From Deltaproteobacteria bacterium (GTDB taxonomy: Bacteria; Myxococcota_A; UBA796; CAJQPC01), in assembly GCA_016717595.1 (NCBI GenBank), contig JADKFE010000001.1, forward strand, positions 202,627-266,626: a stretch of DNA of 64,000 nt, in the 5' to 3' direction. Of this stretch, positions 1 through 9,136 are shown piece after piece (position 1 is the stretch's first letter; each line of letters starts with the position of its first letter). The notes beneath the pieces are model-generated. The model saw nothing but the letters and a program-made list of their open reading frames with translations, was not told the origin of the DNA and made no database searches. Made by a program: the position numbers and the translations under genes.

Positions 1-189
1 CTGCCGCGCCTGGGCGTGAGCTTCCAGAACCCCGAGGTGACGTCGTTGGCCCGGGCGTTCGGCGCTGAAGGCCGCCGGGTCACCGAGGCTGGGGCCTTGA
101 CCGCCGAGGTCGCCGCCGCCGTCGCTCGGGGTGGGCTCAGCGTGATCGAGGCCGTGATTGACCCGCGCCACTACGCGCGGCAGGTCTGA
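1..189 (+). CDS. C-terminal fragment of a thiamine-pyrophosphate enzyme (acetolactate synthase-like)
   Basis: Only the last 62 residues lie in the window, and the reading frame is open at its left edge. The fragment has the pattern of the C-terminal TPP-binding domain end of acetolactate synthase or benzoylformate decarboxylase-type enzymes: an aromatic-Asn-Pro segment, an LARAFGAEG helix, a turn, and a final strand (SVIEAVIDP). In this family that region completes the TPP pocket and ends in a short tail, as seen here. The next gene starts 12 bases later, so co-transcription with the MBOAT gene is possible. The exact substrate cannot be told from this fragment. Confidence 0.6.
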   Translation: MPRLGVSFQNPEVTSLARAFGAEGRRVTEAGALTAEVAAAVARGGLSVIEAVIDPRHYARQV

Positions 190-201
190 GGGCCCCGGCG
201 G

Positions 202-1653
202 ATGCTGTTTAACAGCAAGGTCTTCCTCTTGTTTGTGGTGGGGTTCTTCCCGCTGTTTTACGCCGTGAACGATCGGGCGCGGCCGTGGCTGTTGTTGGTC
301 GCGAGCTACGTCTTTTATGGCTTCTGGGATCCTTCAGTCTGTGTGTTGATCTTCCTCTCGACGCTGTTGGACTTTGTGTGTGGTCACCAGATCGCCTCGA
401 CTGAGAACGACACCGCGCGGCGGCGCTGGCTGGGCTTGTCGCTGCTGGGCAACTTAGGCGCCTTGGGCTTCTTCAAGTACCACGACTTTTTTGTGGGAGA
501 GATGGCGTACTTGCTGAGCGGCTTAGGCTTCCACGTCACCGCCGAGGACTACCTGCTGCGCCTGATGTTGCCCGCGGGCATCAGCTTCTACACGTTTCAG
601 ACGATGTCGTACACCATCGACATCTACCGCCGCGTTCATGCCCCCGAGCCGAGCCTCTTACGTTTCGCGGTGTATGTGGCGTATTTTCCGCAGCTCGTCG
701 CCGGGCCCGTCGAGCGCGCTGAGCACCTGCTGCCCCAGCTCGCGCGACCCTTCACGCTCACCCGGGCCTTGGTGATGGAGGGCGCGTTCCTCATCCTCTT
801 GGGATTTGTGAAGAAGGTCGTCATCGCCGACCGCCTCGCCCGCGACATCGCCCCGGCCTTTGAGAAACACGCCACGGATGGCGCCTTGGCCGCGGCGAAC
901 ATGCTCCTGTTCACCACCCAGATCTACGTCGACTTCTCCAGCTACAGCGACATCGCCATCGGCCTCGGCCTCTTGATGGGCGTGCGCATCTGCTCCAACT
1001 TTGACCTGCCGTTTGTGGTGCCGTCGATCCCCGAGCGTTGGCGCCGCTGGCACCTCTCGATGAGCCGCTGGTTTCGGGACTACATCTTCATCCCGCTGGG
1101 CGGCAGCCGCCGAGGCTTCTGGCGCACCCAGGTGAACATCCTCATCGTGATGTTCCTGAGCGGCCTGTGGCACGGCGCGAGCAACAACTTCGTGATGTGG
1201 GGTGTGCTCAACGGCCTGACGATGGTGGGGCACGCCCTGGTGAAGCCGGGCCTCGACCGTGTGTCAGGCGTGATGGCGCAGGCGAACTTCACCCGCGTGC
1301 TCTACTTTTACCTCTGCTGCTGGGTGACGTACTGCACCATCGCCAGCATCAACATCTTCTTTCGCACCCCCGACTGGGACACGGCGCTCTCGTTCTGGCG
1401 GGCGATCTATGGGAGCGGGCTTGAGCCGTATCTGAGCCGCCTGCCGCGCCTGCACAAGCTCCCCGAGCCGATCCTGCACGGCGCGGCGCTCACGCTGCTG
1501 GTGTTTGTGCTGCATGAGGCCGAGCGTTATCTGGGCGTACAGCGGTGGATACTGCAGCGCCCCGGCGCCTGGGCGGTCTTCTGTGTGGTGAGCTTGTGGC
1601 TCATCATCACCTTCGGCATCTCGGGGCCGATGTTCATCTACTTCCAGTTCTGA
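202..1653 (+). CDS. MBOAT-family membrane O-acyltransferase (AlgI-like)
   Basis: This is a 483-residue polytopic membrane protein of the usual MBOAT length. It carries the family's conserved blocks: RWRRWHLSMSRWFRDY near residues 277-292, an IPLGG turn, and LSGLWHGA around residues 319-326, where His324 is the expected catalytic histidine. AlgI/DltB-type members move acyl (often acetyl) groups from a cytoplasmic donor across the inner membrane for transfer to a polysaccharide. The SGNH-like gene that starts two bases after its stop is the usual periplasmic partner that finishes the transfer. The ATG follows a purine-rich stretch. The polysaccharide substrate is not evident from the sequence. 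Confidence 0.9.
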   Translation: MLFNSKVFLLFVVGFFPLFYAVNDRARPWLLLVASYVFYGFWDPSVCVLIFLSTLLDFVCGHQIASTENDTARRRWLGLSLLGNLGALGFFKYHDFFVGEMAYLLSGLGFHVTAEDYLLRLMLPAGISFYTFQTMSYTIDIYRRVHAPEPSLLRFAVYVAYFPQLVAGPVERAEHLLPQLARPFTLTRALVMEGAFLILLGFVKKVVIADRLARDIAPAFEKHATDGALAAANMLLFTTQIYVDFSSYSDIAIGLGLLMGVRICSNFDLPFVVPSIPERWRRWHLSMSRWFRDYIFIPLGGSRRGFWRTQVNILIVMFLSGLWHGASNNFVMWGVLNGLTMVGHALVKPGLDRVSGVMAQANFTRVLYFYLCCWVTYCTIASINIFFRTPDWDTALSFWRAIYGSGLEPYLSRLPRLHKLPEPILHGAALTLLVFVLHEAERYLGVQRWILQRPGAWAVFCVVSLWLIITFGISGPMFIYFQF

Positions 1654-1654
1654 G

Positions 1655-2820
1655 GTGACCGTGAACGAACAAGACCCGCAGCGCGCGCAGACCGAGGCCG
1701 AGACCCGCGACGCCGCGCGTTTTGCGCTGGGCCTCATGGCGCTGGCGGCCTTGTTCTTTGGGGTGTTGAGCCTGGGATACGGCCTACGCGCGCCCTTCGT
1801 CGAGCTTGGCCGCGAGGGCACGGTGAGCTGGATGTTCTGGAAGCTCGACACCTTAGACACCGCGGCGCTTCGGGCCCACCCGGGCGGGCGGGTGATGTGG
1901 CTGGTGGGCAGCTCTGTGATCCGCGAGTCGTTTGACGAGGCGCTCGTGAACCAGGGCCTCGCCGAGCGAGGCAGCGTGTGGCGGGTGCAGAAGTTCGGGT
2001 TTAACCGCGGCGCCGCGGGCCTCGCCGCCGGGCTCGTCGCCGAGCTGCCGATTGAGCCCGGGGACACGGTCGTACACAACGTCTCCGTCGGCAACCTTCG
2101 CGCCGACTGGCTCAGCTTCGCCAACATCCCTGAGGAGCGACTGGTGAGCCTGCTCACCGCTGGGGAGCTCCTCGGGCTCAAGGAGCTGAGCGCGCAGGAG
2201 AAGCTCAGCGCGCTATTGATGATCCCCGAGGGGTACTGGCGGTTTCGGAATGAGCACATGAACGGCCTCACCCGACTGTTCGCCTGGCCCATCTGGGGCG
2301 GAGCGTTTCCAACCCCCAAGACGAAGAGCTACAACCTCACCTTCCGCACCCTGGAGCGTGAGCGCAAGAGCCCCCGCAGCTTCGCCGACCCCACGGCCTA
2401 TCGACTGTATCAAGACATAGAGCGCACGGATCTCTCCCCGGAGCAGATCAACACCGCGGCTTGGTCCGGATGCGCCGTCTGTGTGAGGCCCGGGGCGCGG
2501 CGCTGCTGCTCATCGACGTGCCGCCCACGCGCCTGTTTCAGTCCCAGCTCATGTCCGCCGAGCTGCGCGCGGTCTGGGATGTCTGGCGTGAGGAGCAGGG
2601 CGTTCATTATTTCCCGCAGATCCCTGAGGACGACTACTTCGACCTCATCCACCCCAACTTTCGGGGCCGCGCGGCCCTGACCCCGGCGCTCGTGGACTGG
2701 ATCTTGGACCCCCAGCGCGGCGCGCCGACGCCTTTGGGCGACTGGACCCCGCCGACCCACACGCCGGGCGCCGAGGCCGACCTGGGCTTGGATCTCGAAG
2801 CTGAAGAGGAGCCTGAGTGA
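1655..2820 (+). CDS. SGNH/AlgX-like acyltransferase partner of the MBOAT protein (frameshifted in this sequence)
   Basis: The N-terminal part has one transmembrane helix (about residues 24-45). It is followed by a VGSSVIRESFDE segment resembling SGNH block I with its nucleophile serine. The C-terminal part contains DLIHPN, resembling the D-x-x-H block. Near base 2460 the frame changes by one base: after NTAA the protein continues in the neighbouring frame as LVRMRRLCEARGA, followed by the DLIHPN segment. One missing base therefore reconciles both halves into about 388 residues. MBOAT plus SGNH pairs acetylate exopolysaccharides such as alginate. The two-base gap to the MBOAT gene supports an operon. 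The start may be GTG 1655 or GTG 1661. Confidence 0.7.
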
Positions 2821-2875
2821 AGCCGCGCGACCCGATCCCGGCTGTGGCATCTTGTGCGAGCGTCGAGGTGTGCCG

Positions 2876-3487
2876 ATGAAGGACCTGTTCGAACGATGTC
2901 CCGAGCTCCTCGCGGAGACGGCCCCGCCGCTCACGGCGATCCTGAGCGCGCTGCGTGAGGTGCGCCCCTGTGAGCTTGAGCTCGCCGCGTCGCTGCGCCC
3001 CGATCCAGGCCGCCCTTATGGTCGCCGCGTGTTCTTGGGCACCCCGGCGGTGGAGGGCATGTTGGCCACCTGGACGCCGGGGGCGAGCTGCGCCCCCCAC
3101 GACCACGGCGGCTCGTCGGGCGGTGTGCGGGTGCTGCGGGGCGTGGCGACGCACCGGATCTACCGGGTGATCGACGGCGCGCTGCGCCTGATCGCCGAGG
3201 AGCGCGCCGCCGCCGGAGACGTGCTGGCGTTCGGCGCCGGGCTCATTCACAGCATGGGCGACGGCGGCGGAGACGCCTCGTTGGTGACCCTGCACCTCTA
3301 CGCCGGGCCCATCCCCCACATGGTCGTCTATGACCTCACGCGCGGCGAGACCCTGAAGGTAGACGGCGGCTGCGGCGCCTGGGTGCCCGATGACCCGGCG
3401 CAGATCCTCGGTCGCTGGGCGGGGTTTGTCTCACCCTGCAGCGTCTTGGCCTCAGCCCCTCGGCTCGGCCTCGACGGCGAGGCCTAG
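2876..3487 (+). CDS. Cysteine dioxygenase-type cupin protein
   Basis: The 203-residue protein matches the cysteine dioxygenase type I family. An APHDHGGSSGG motif supplies the two iron-binding histidines (HxH). A later GLIHS segment in the second cupin motif supplies the third, followed by TLHLYAGPI, close to the family's HLY-x-PP ending. Family members oxidise cysteine, or related thiols such as 3-mercaptopropionate, to the sulfinate using non-haem Fe(II) and O2. The ATG at 2876 has a GAGGTG ribosome site six bases upstream, so it is preferred over an in-frame TTG at 2852. Its last 36 bases overlap the convergent gene. The thiol substrate is uncertain. Confidence 0.75.
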   Translation: MKDLFERCPELLAETAPPLTAILSALREVRPCELELAASLRPDPGRPYGRRVFLGTPAVEGMLATWTPGASCAPHDHGGSSGGVRVLRGVATHRIYRVIDGALRLIAEERAAAGDVLAFGAGLIHSMGDGGGDASLVTLHLYAGPIPHMVVYDLTRGETLKVDGGCGAWVPDDPAQILGRWAGFVSPCSVLASAPRLGLDGEA

Positions 3488-5236
3488 CTCCATCAGGCGT
3501 TTGGCGAGGACCGGCAGGTCCGACCGCCGCACGAGGCGCTGCTCGGGGGTGACGGCGCGCTCCAGGAGCGGCCCGGCGAGCTCATCACGGCACAGGGCCT
3601 CGGCCACGCGGGCCGGCAGGTGGATCAGCAGGGCGTCCTCCAGACGGCAGGGCGGCAGGCCGTTCACCGCGAGCACGGCGGTCTCTAAGGCGCCGGGCAG
3701 GGTGGGGGAGACGTGTAAGCGGCGCAGCGTCTCTAAGAGCGCCTCGGGCTCGCGGGTGCGTTTGGGCGCGAGGCGGTAACGCAGACCGCCGCCTTCGCTC
3801 TTGGGCAGCGGCTCACCCACCCGGGCCAAGGCCGCGCGTACGGTGAGCGCGTCCTCGCCGCTTGAGACCCAGAGCTGATTGTTCACCATGGAGAACCGCG
3901 CCGGGGGCGGCTCTTGGCCGCCGTAGTCGATCACCCGGGCCTCTTTGGTCTCGGCCTTCACCACGGTGAGCTGGCCGTTCTCCTCCAAGACGTTCACCCC
4001 GGTGAACAGCGTGATGCGCTCGGCGCTGCGGGCCCAGCCTTGCAGCGTCTGTTTGACCGACCACGGCATGCCGACGCGGCTGCGCTCGGTGAGGAACTCC
4101 AGGGTGTCGGTGTGACCGGCGGCGAGGTCGGCGGCGACGCCCTCCTGGGTGATGCGGTGCATGTGGACGCGGTCGCCGCCGGTGTAGGGCGCGAGGCGGC
4201 ACAGGCGACCGTATTGATCGAGGGGCAGCTCCCCCACGCCGACGAGCACGGCGAGATCCGGGGTCAACATGAAGCCCGGCGTGAGGCGGCGGGGCTCCCC
4301 TGCGCGGCGCAGCTCGACCACCCCGGCGGCGTCTCGGGTGGCCTCGATGATCCCCAGCCGGTGCAGGGCGTCGGCGGCGAGGCGCAGGCGCGGGGCCTCG
4401 ACCCGGCTCCAGCCCGTGAGGTCAAACCGGGTGCCGGGGTGCTCGGCGTAGCCGCCGGAGGGATCCGGCGAGCACAACACCTGCCGAGCGTGCTGGCTGA
4501 GCAGGGTGAGGGTAGGCTCCAAACACAACCAGCGATCGTCGATGAGGCTGAGCAGGGCGCGGGCGGCGGGGGCGAGCTCGGGCTCTAGCACGGCGACGGG
4601 ATCGACCAGGGCCCGGGCCCGGGACTCGGGGAAACCGTAAAGCCTGCCCACGGCGGGCCGCGCGAGGCCCACGGCCCGGGCGTAGCTCAAGGCGAGCTCC
4701 CAGCGCAGCTCGTCGTCACCCAAGGCCCCGAGCACCCGGCGGCGCACGTCTTTGCGGGCGTTGCCGTCGCGGTTGAGGCCCAGCGGGCTGGCCTCTAAGG
4801 CGGCGGCGACGACGACGGCGTCCCAGCGGGCGTCGGCGGGCGGGGACTGCGGCGTAGGCGCCTCGGCGGGCCGGGGCAGGCGCTCCTCCAAGGGCGTGCG
4901 GCGCTTGAGGCCGGGGTTCACCCGGCAGGCGGCGGCGTAGTGGCGGGGGTCGATGGTGGCGCCGACGCCCGGGGCCGTGTGGGGCAGGATGAACCCGCCG
5001 CGCCACAAGGCCTCGCCTTGGGCCTCGACGAGGGGGCGCAGGCGCTGATCGACGGCGCCAGAGGTGTCCCCGGTGAGCAGGAGCAGGTCGAGCAGGTCGC
5101 GGGCCACGTCGTCTAGGCCCGGCGCGGCGGCGCAGACCAGCGCTGGATCGCCGATGGCCTCCGGGCGCAGCGTCATTCGGGCCAAGAAGGCCGAGTCATA
5201 GGCGCGGACGAGGCGCTGGATGGACTTGTCAGACAC
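3452..5236 (-). CDS. XPB/Ssl2-like helicase-associated domain protein
   Basis: This 594-residue protein starts at GTG 5236 (VSDKSIQRLV). The central and C-terminal region carries the helicase-associated module found N-terminal to XPB/Ssl2 helicases: a LTPDLAVLVGVGELP strand-turn and a helical HRITQEGVAADLAAGHT stretch, ending before a WARS helix. No Walker A or DEAD box is visible, so the protein is not itself a helicase. Stand-alone members of this family occur in actinobacteria and myxobacteria, often with DNA-repair roles inferred only from the domain. The upstream lipoprotein gene on the same strand ends 19 bases before this start. Function remains unassigned. Confidence 0.6.
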   Translation of the reverse strand: MSDKSIQRLVRAYDSAFLARMTLRPEAIGDPALVCAAAPGLDDVARDLLDLLLLTGDTSGAVDQRLRPLVEAQGEALWRGGFILPHTAPGVGATIDPRHYAAACRVNPGLKRRTPLEERLPRPAEAPTPQSPPADARWDAVVVAAALEASPLGLNRDGNARKDVRRRVLGALGDDELRWELALSYARAVGLARPAVGRLYGFPESRARALVDPVAVLEPELAPAARALLSLIDDRWLCLEPTLTLLSQHARQVLCSPDPSGGYAEHPGTRFDLTGWSRVEAPRLRLAADALHRLGIIEATRDAAGVVELRRAGEPRRLTPGFMLTPDLAVLVGVGELPLDQYGRLCRLAPYTGGDRVHMHRITQEGVAADLAAGHTDTLEFLTERSRVGMPWSVKQTLQGWARSAERITLFTGVNVLEENGQLTVVKAETKEARVIDYGGQEPPPARFSMVNNQLWVSSGEDALTVRAALARVGEPLPKSEGGGLRYRLAPKRTREPEALLETLRRLHVSPTLPGALETAVLAVNGLPPCRLEDALLIHLPARVAEALCRDELAGPLLERAVTPEQRLVRRSDLPVLAKRLMELGLAVEAEPRG

Positions 5237-5255
5237 GCGAGTCGCCCCCGAGATG

Positions 5256-5810
5256 CTATGCGCCGGACTTCGCGGCGGTCCACTCACCCTTGGCCGAGCA
5301 GTCGATGTTTCCGTCGAGGTCGAGATCAACACCGATGAAGGCGTGGCCCTCGATGTAGGTGCGATCCCGGTACACGTCATCGTAGGTGAGGCCACCCACG
5401 GCGATGTGCATGTTGCCCTCGGCGGACTCATGCACGCCGGAGAAGGTGGCCCCGCCGGTTGGGGCCACGAGGCCGAAGAAGCGCTCGCCGCTGTCCTCAT
5501 CAAAGACGAGGTAGAGCTGGTCGGGCACGCGGCCTTTGATCTCCATCGCGCCGTGCACCACGGTGTCGGAGCCTTTGGAGAGCCCGGCCAGGCCGCAGGA
5601 CTCCTCAAACTGTTTGGCGCCCATGGTGGCCGTCCACGAGCCCAAGATGTTGGGCACGTTGCCCGTGTCGCCGCCGTCGCCGTCGACGTCGCCGCACTCG
5701 TCGGGGATCTCCGCGACGCTGTCGTCCCCGGCGCGGCGATCGGCGCAGGCGAGGAGGCTCGGCGCCAACAGCGCGGCGGCGAAGGTGAGGCGGGCGGGCG
5801 TGGGGCTCAT
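5256..5810 (-). CDS. Hypothetical lipoprotein
   Basis: The 184-residue product begins with a short signal peptide ending in a lipobox-like LLAC (Cys22), so it is predicted to be lipid-anchored. The mature part opens with an acidic Asp/Gly-rich linker. It then looks like a compact beta-rich domain with two cysteines (ESCGLAG and NIDCSAKG) that could form a disulfide. I recognise no family. The start codon overlaps the stop of the upstream OmpA-like gene by four bases (ATGA), so the two are translationally coupled and probably act together at the envelope. Confidence 0.65.
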   Translation of the reverse strand: MSPTPARLTFAAALLAPSLLACADRRAGDDSVAEIPDECGDVDGDGGDTGNVPNILGSWTATMGAKQFEESCGLAGLSKGSDTVVHGAMEIKGRVPDQLYLVFDEDSGERFFGLVAPTGGATFSGVHESAEGNMHIAVGGLTYDDVYRDRTYIEGHAFIGVDLDLDGNIDCSAKGEWTAAKSGA

Positions 5811-6454
5811 GGGCTCGGCTCCTGGCGGGGCGCGGGCACAAAACGCAGCTCGACGCGGCGGTTTTGTTCACGACCCTCGGGGGTGGAGTTGTCGGCGATG
5901 GGCGAGAAGCCGCCTTGACCGGCGATGGTGAGGCGCTCCGGGGGCACGCCGTAGGTCTCGGAGAGCGCCCGCGCCAAGGCCGCGGCGCGGGCGGCGGAGA
6001 GCTCCCACACGCTGGGGAACCCTTTGCCTTGGCTGCCCGGGGGCAGCTTGTCGTCGGTGTGGGAGACGATCAGCAGGTTGAACTCAGGGTGCAGGCTCAG
6101 CGACGTCGCGACCAGATCGAGGGTGCGCGCCGAGTCGGGGTGCAGCTTCACGCCGCCGTCCAAAAACAGCGCGCGGCTCGGCGCGAGGAGCACGACGACG
6201 GCGCCTTCGCGGGTGACGGACAGCTCGGTGTCGGAGAAGAGCTGGTGAAGCTCGGCGTAGAGCGTCGGGGCGGCGGTGTCCGTGGCGCAGGTCTTGAGGC
6301 GCTCGGTGAGCAGCTCGTTCTGCACCTTGAGCGCCAACACCTCCCGATCGAGGGCGCTGACCAGGGCGCGCTGCTCGCTCAAGCCCGCGCAGGCCCCGAG
6401 CGCGAGGGGCGCTAGGGCGAGAAGCGACGGCAGCGACGGCAGAGCAGGGCGCAT
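5807..6454 (-). CDS. OmpA/MotB-type peptidoglycan-binding lipoprotein
   Basis: The chosen ATG at 6454 gives a clean signal peptide ending in LGAC, so the protein is a predicted outer-membrane lipoprotein. A predicted coiled coil (residues about 22-55) is followed by an OmpA C-terminal domain. Visible elements are a pre-domain strand, SHTDDKLPPG in place of the usual GHTD, a SAARAAALARAL helix, LTIAGQGGFSPI and the family's final NRRVELRF. This domain binds diaminopimelate in peptidoglycan and tethers the envelope. An in-frame ATG at 6466 lies inside a -10-like TATGCT, so the downstream ATG is more likely. Translation is coupled to the next lipoprotein gene. Confidence 0.85.
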   Translation of the reverse strand: MRPALPSLPSLLALAPLALGACAGLSEQRALVSALDREVLALKVQNELLTERLKTCATDTAAPTLYAELHQLFSDTELSVTREGAVVVLLAPSRALFLDGGVKLHPDSARTLDLVATSLSLHPEFNLLIVSHTDDKLPPGSQGKGFPSVWELSAARAAALARALSETYGVPPERLTIAGQGGFSPIADNSTPEGREQNRRVELRFVPAPRQEPSP

Positions 6455-6461
6455 CTTGTGG

Positions 6462-6467
6462 AGCATA
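6462..6467 (-). promoter_or_regulatory. Putative -10 element close to the start codon (leaderless type)
   Basis: On the minus strand TATGCT lies seven bases upstream of the ATG at 6454. A start of transcription about seven bases after a -10 box would fall at the start codon, giving a leaderless mRNA. There is no ribosome site in the gap. The same spacing recurs before other genes in the window. Confidence 0.4.
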
Positions 6468-6516
6468 GCGGATTCGGGGCCGGTTGGTCACCCCGTCGCC
6501 GTCATCCTCCCCCTCG

Positions 6517-7419
6517 TTATCCGTTGAGCCCGCCCGGCGCCCGGGCCTCGGGCAGGGGCAAGGCGTTGGAGTCGAGCCCCCACTCATCGGCGCCGCCACC
6601 TTTGCCTCCTTGGCGCGCGCGACCCGCGCCGCGCACCTTCAGAAACCGCTCACACCAGCGGCGCAACGACTCGGGGAAGCGCGGCCGCCAGCCTTTGCCC
6701 ACGCGCTCAACCGCCATCAGCATCCAGTGCATGTGCAGCGGGTGGCGCTCCACGGGCTCCCCGGCGTAGGGCCCGCTGGTGAAACACAAGACCCCGTCTT
6801 TTCCGCGCCCGATCACCCCGTTCGGCGGGGGCTCCCCCAAGGCGTCCGCCCAGTCCAACAGCCCGTGGAGGTCCGTCGGCGCGTGCTCCCGGCGGGTCAT
6901 CTCCACAAAACAGCGGCCGCAGGCCTCAGCGTCGTTCGTGGCGCGGTGGGCGCCCTCTAAGGTGACGCCCAGGCGCTTCGCGAGGTCGCCGAGCTTGTGG
7001 GATTGCGCTTGGGGGAACACCTTCATCGACAGATCGACGGTGTCGATCTCGGCGAGGGGATCCGGCCAGGCGCGGCCCAGGCGGCGCAGCTCTTCAGCGA
7101 TGAAGCCGCGGTCGAAGGGGAAGTTGTGCGCGATGCAGATCGCCCCGGCGAGCAGGCCCACGAGCTCCGCCGCGCGCTTCTCAAACGGCGGCTGGCCCGA
7201 GACCGCGTCGTCGGTGATGCCCGTGAGCTGCACGACCTTGGGGGGGATCGGGATGCCGGGGTTGATCAGCCAGTCATGGGCCCGCACGTCACGCACCTGG
7301 CCCTCAGCCGTCAAGAACAGCTCGACGGCGGCGAACTCCATCACCCGGTCGCCGTCGTAGGGGTTGAGCCCGGTGGTCTCGGTGTCGAAGGCCACGATGC
7401 GCAGAGATCGCCAGTCCAT
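6517..7419 (-). CDS. DnaQ-like 3'-5' exonuclease (DEDDh family)
   Basis: The ATG at 7419 gives MDWRSLRIVA followed directly by FDTETTG (Exo I, with the metal-binding Asp and Glu at residues 12 and 14). An Exo II region lies around AHNFPFDRGF, and Exo III is HRATNDAEAC with the His and Asp of the DEDDh class. The first 190 residues match the DNA polymerase III epsilon proofreading domain. The extra C-terminal 100 residues are Arg/Gly-rich and unlike epsilon. This suggests a stand-alone repair or RNA-processing exonuclease rather than the polymerase subunit. It is divergent from the folC-like gene, 42 bases apart. A GGTTACCCC stretch about 25 bases upstream may be its -10 region. Confidence 0.85.
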   Translation of the reverse strand: MDWRSLRIVAFDTETTGLNPYDGDRVMEFAAVELFLTAEGQVRDVRAHDWLINPGIPIPPKVVQLTGITDDAVSGQPPFEKRAAELVGLLAGAICIAHNFPFDRGFIAEELRRLGRAWPDPLAEIDTVDLSMKVFPQAQSHKLGDLAKRLGVTLEGAHRATNDAEACGRCFVEMTRREHAPTDLHGLLDWADALGEPPPNGVIGRGKDGVLCFTSGPYAGEPVERHPLHMHWMLMAVERVGKGWRPRFPESLRRWCERFLKVRGAGRARQGGKGGGADEWGLDSNALPLPEARAPGGLNG

Positions 7420-7461
7420 GAGTCCGGCCTCGGGAGGGCAGACGGGGTAACCTCTGGGGCC

Positions 7462-9136
7462 ATGCCCCGCGAACCCGCCGCCGACCGCACCCACCACCAC
7501 GCCGCGCTTGAGGCCCTCGCCGCCTCTCTGCAGGCCGCCTCCGCCGCGCGCCCGCCCGGCGGCCCGCCCATGGCCGAGCGGGTGGACGCGCTCTTGGCCG
7601 AGATCGGCGATCCCTGGGCCAGCGTCGTGGTGAAGGTCGGCGGCACGAACGGCAAAGGCAGCGTCGTGGCGATGCTGCGGGCTTGCTGCCAGCGCGCGGA
7701 TCTCGCCGTGGCCACCTTCACCGGGCCGCACCTGAGCCGCCTCACCGAGCGGATCACCCTGGATGGCGCTGAGGTCGGCCCCGAGCCGCTGCGCCGGGCG
7801 CTCTTGGAGGCCCAGGCCGCCGGGGAGGCCGTCGTGGCGCGGCTGGGCCCCGGCGCGCGCCCGAGCTTCTTTGAGCTGCTCTTGGGCGCGGCGGTGATCC
7901 TCGCCCGGGCCTGGGGGGCCGAGGCGCTCCTCGTCGAGGCCGGCATCGGCGGGCGAGGCGACGCCACCTCCCGGCTCTCGGCCCAGGCCGTGGCCCTGGT
8001 GAGCGTGGGGGAGGATCACCTCGACAAGCTCGGCCCGACGCTCACCCAGGTCGCCGCCGAGAAGGCGGGCCTGGCGCGGCCAGGGGAGGCGCTGATCGTG
8101 GGGCCGGGGGTGCCGCCGGAGCTGCTCACCGTGGTTCACGCCGCCGCGGAGCCGGGGGTGCGGGTGACGCAGGGGTGGGTTCGGCCCCGCGGGGGCGGCC
8201 GCGCGTGCGGGGGCCCGGGCGAACGGCCACGAGGCACAGAGTTATGCACACGGGGTTGGTGGTAAGGTGGGCCATCGCCGCGCAGGTCATCGCGGGAGAC
8301 CCCAGGCGCCGATACGAAGGGGGACACCCAAGCACGCCCCCGCTCTCCCCTCCGCTCAAACTTCCACCGGCTCCTCTGTGTTCCTCCCTCTGTGTACTCT
8401 GTGCCTCTGTGGTTCGTTTCCTGGCGCTTCGAGTCGCCCCGACGCTCCTTCGCCGGTGAGCCCCTCGAAGAAGGCTCCACGATGGCACGACCGCATCCAC
8501 GCGCTCCCCAACCCGAAGAATCGGCCGAGCCAGAGGCCAGTGGAGAGTGGGGAGACTGCGCCGCTGGTGGCATCAGGCGCCCCCTTCGCCACGGTGGCGC
8601 TGCCCGGCTTGGGCCCCGCGCGCCTGTCCCTCGCTGGGGCGCACCAGGCCGAGAACGCCGCCGTGGTCGCCGCGATCTGGGCCGAGCTTCACCGCCAGGG
8701 CCTCGTCCCCCTCGACGCGCTGCTCGGCGTCACCGAGGCCCGCTGGCCTGGCCGTCTGGAGCTTGTGCCCGGGGCCCCGGCGTGGCTCTTGGACGGCGCG
8801 CACAACCCGCCGGGCGTGGCCGCCTTGGCCCAGGCGCTCCCGGCGTACTGTACGGAGTCCGACCGGGCGCTGCTGGTCGGCGTGAGCGGCGGTCACGAGG
8901 CGGCGCTCTTGGCCTTGGCGGCCATCCCCGGCGAGCTGCACCTCGTCGGCGGCTTCTACCGCGCCGCGCCTGTGGAGACGCAGCTGGCCCTGCTCCCGCC
9001 CGGTCGTGTGACGGCGCGCTGGCCCGACGTGCCCACGGCCCTGGCCGCGCTCTCCACCCGGCGCGACAAGGCGCTCATCGTGGTGGCGGGATCCTTGTTT
9101 CTGGTGGGCGCGGCCCGGGAGGTCTTGGCGCCATGA
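7462..9136 (+). pseudogene. folC: Folylpolyglutamate/dihydrofolate synthase-like gene, interrupted by a repeat-bearing insertion
   Basis: The 5' part (7462 to about 8180) encodes a Mur-ligase-type N-terminal domain with the FolC P-loop GGTNGKGSV, FTGPHLSRL, and GIGGRGDATSRL. The 3' part (about 8560-9136, one frame over) encodes the rest: ALPGLGPARLSLAGAHQAENAA, LLDGAHNPPG and a final GSLFLVG strand. Between them lies about 380 bp with no coding similarity, and the frame meets stops at 8265. FolC adds glutamate to folates. The real gene is thus split unless another copy compensates; a second FolC-type gene follows immediately. TAACCT eight bases before the ATG suggests a leaderless start. Confidence 0.7.
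8181..8560. repeat. Insertion inside folC carrying CACAGAGG-type inverted repeats (MITE-like)
   Basis: The stretch breaks an otherwise collinear FolC protein. Two imperfect inverted arms are visible. CCACGAGGCACAGAG lies at 8227-8241, and its near complement CTCTGTGCCTCTGTGG lies at 8397-8412, within a wider CTCTGTGTTCC...CTCTGTGTACTCTGTGCC region (about 8372-8412). This low-complexity CTCTGTG motif matches a repeat I know to be scattered in many bacterial genomes, where it is often mis-annotated as small proteins. No transposase lies inside. The outer limits are set only by loss and return of FolC similarity, and I could not find a convincing target-site duplication. Confidence 0.55.

Noticed and set aside
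7420..8139. N-terminal extension of the DnaQ-like gene
   Set aside because: It is antisense to folC and lacks the exonuclease domain. ATG 7419 gives the canonical start right before FDTETTG.
8356..8592. Small open frames in the folC insertion (for example NHRGTEYTEGG-like)
   Set aside because: They are translations of the CACAGAG repeat, known to give spurious proteins.
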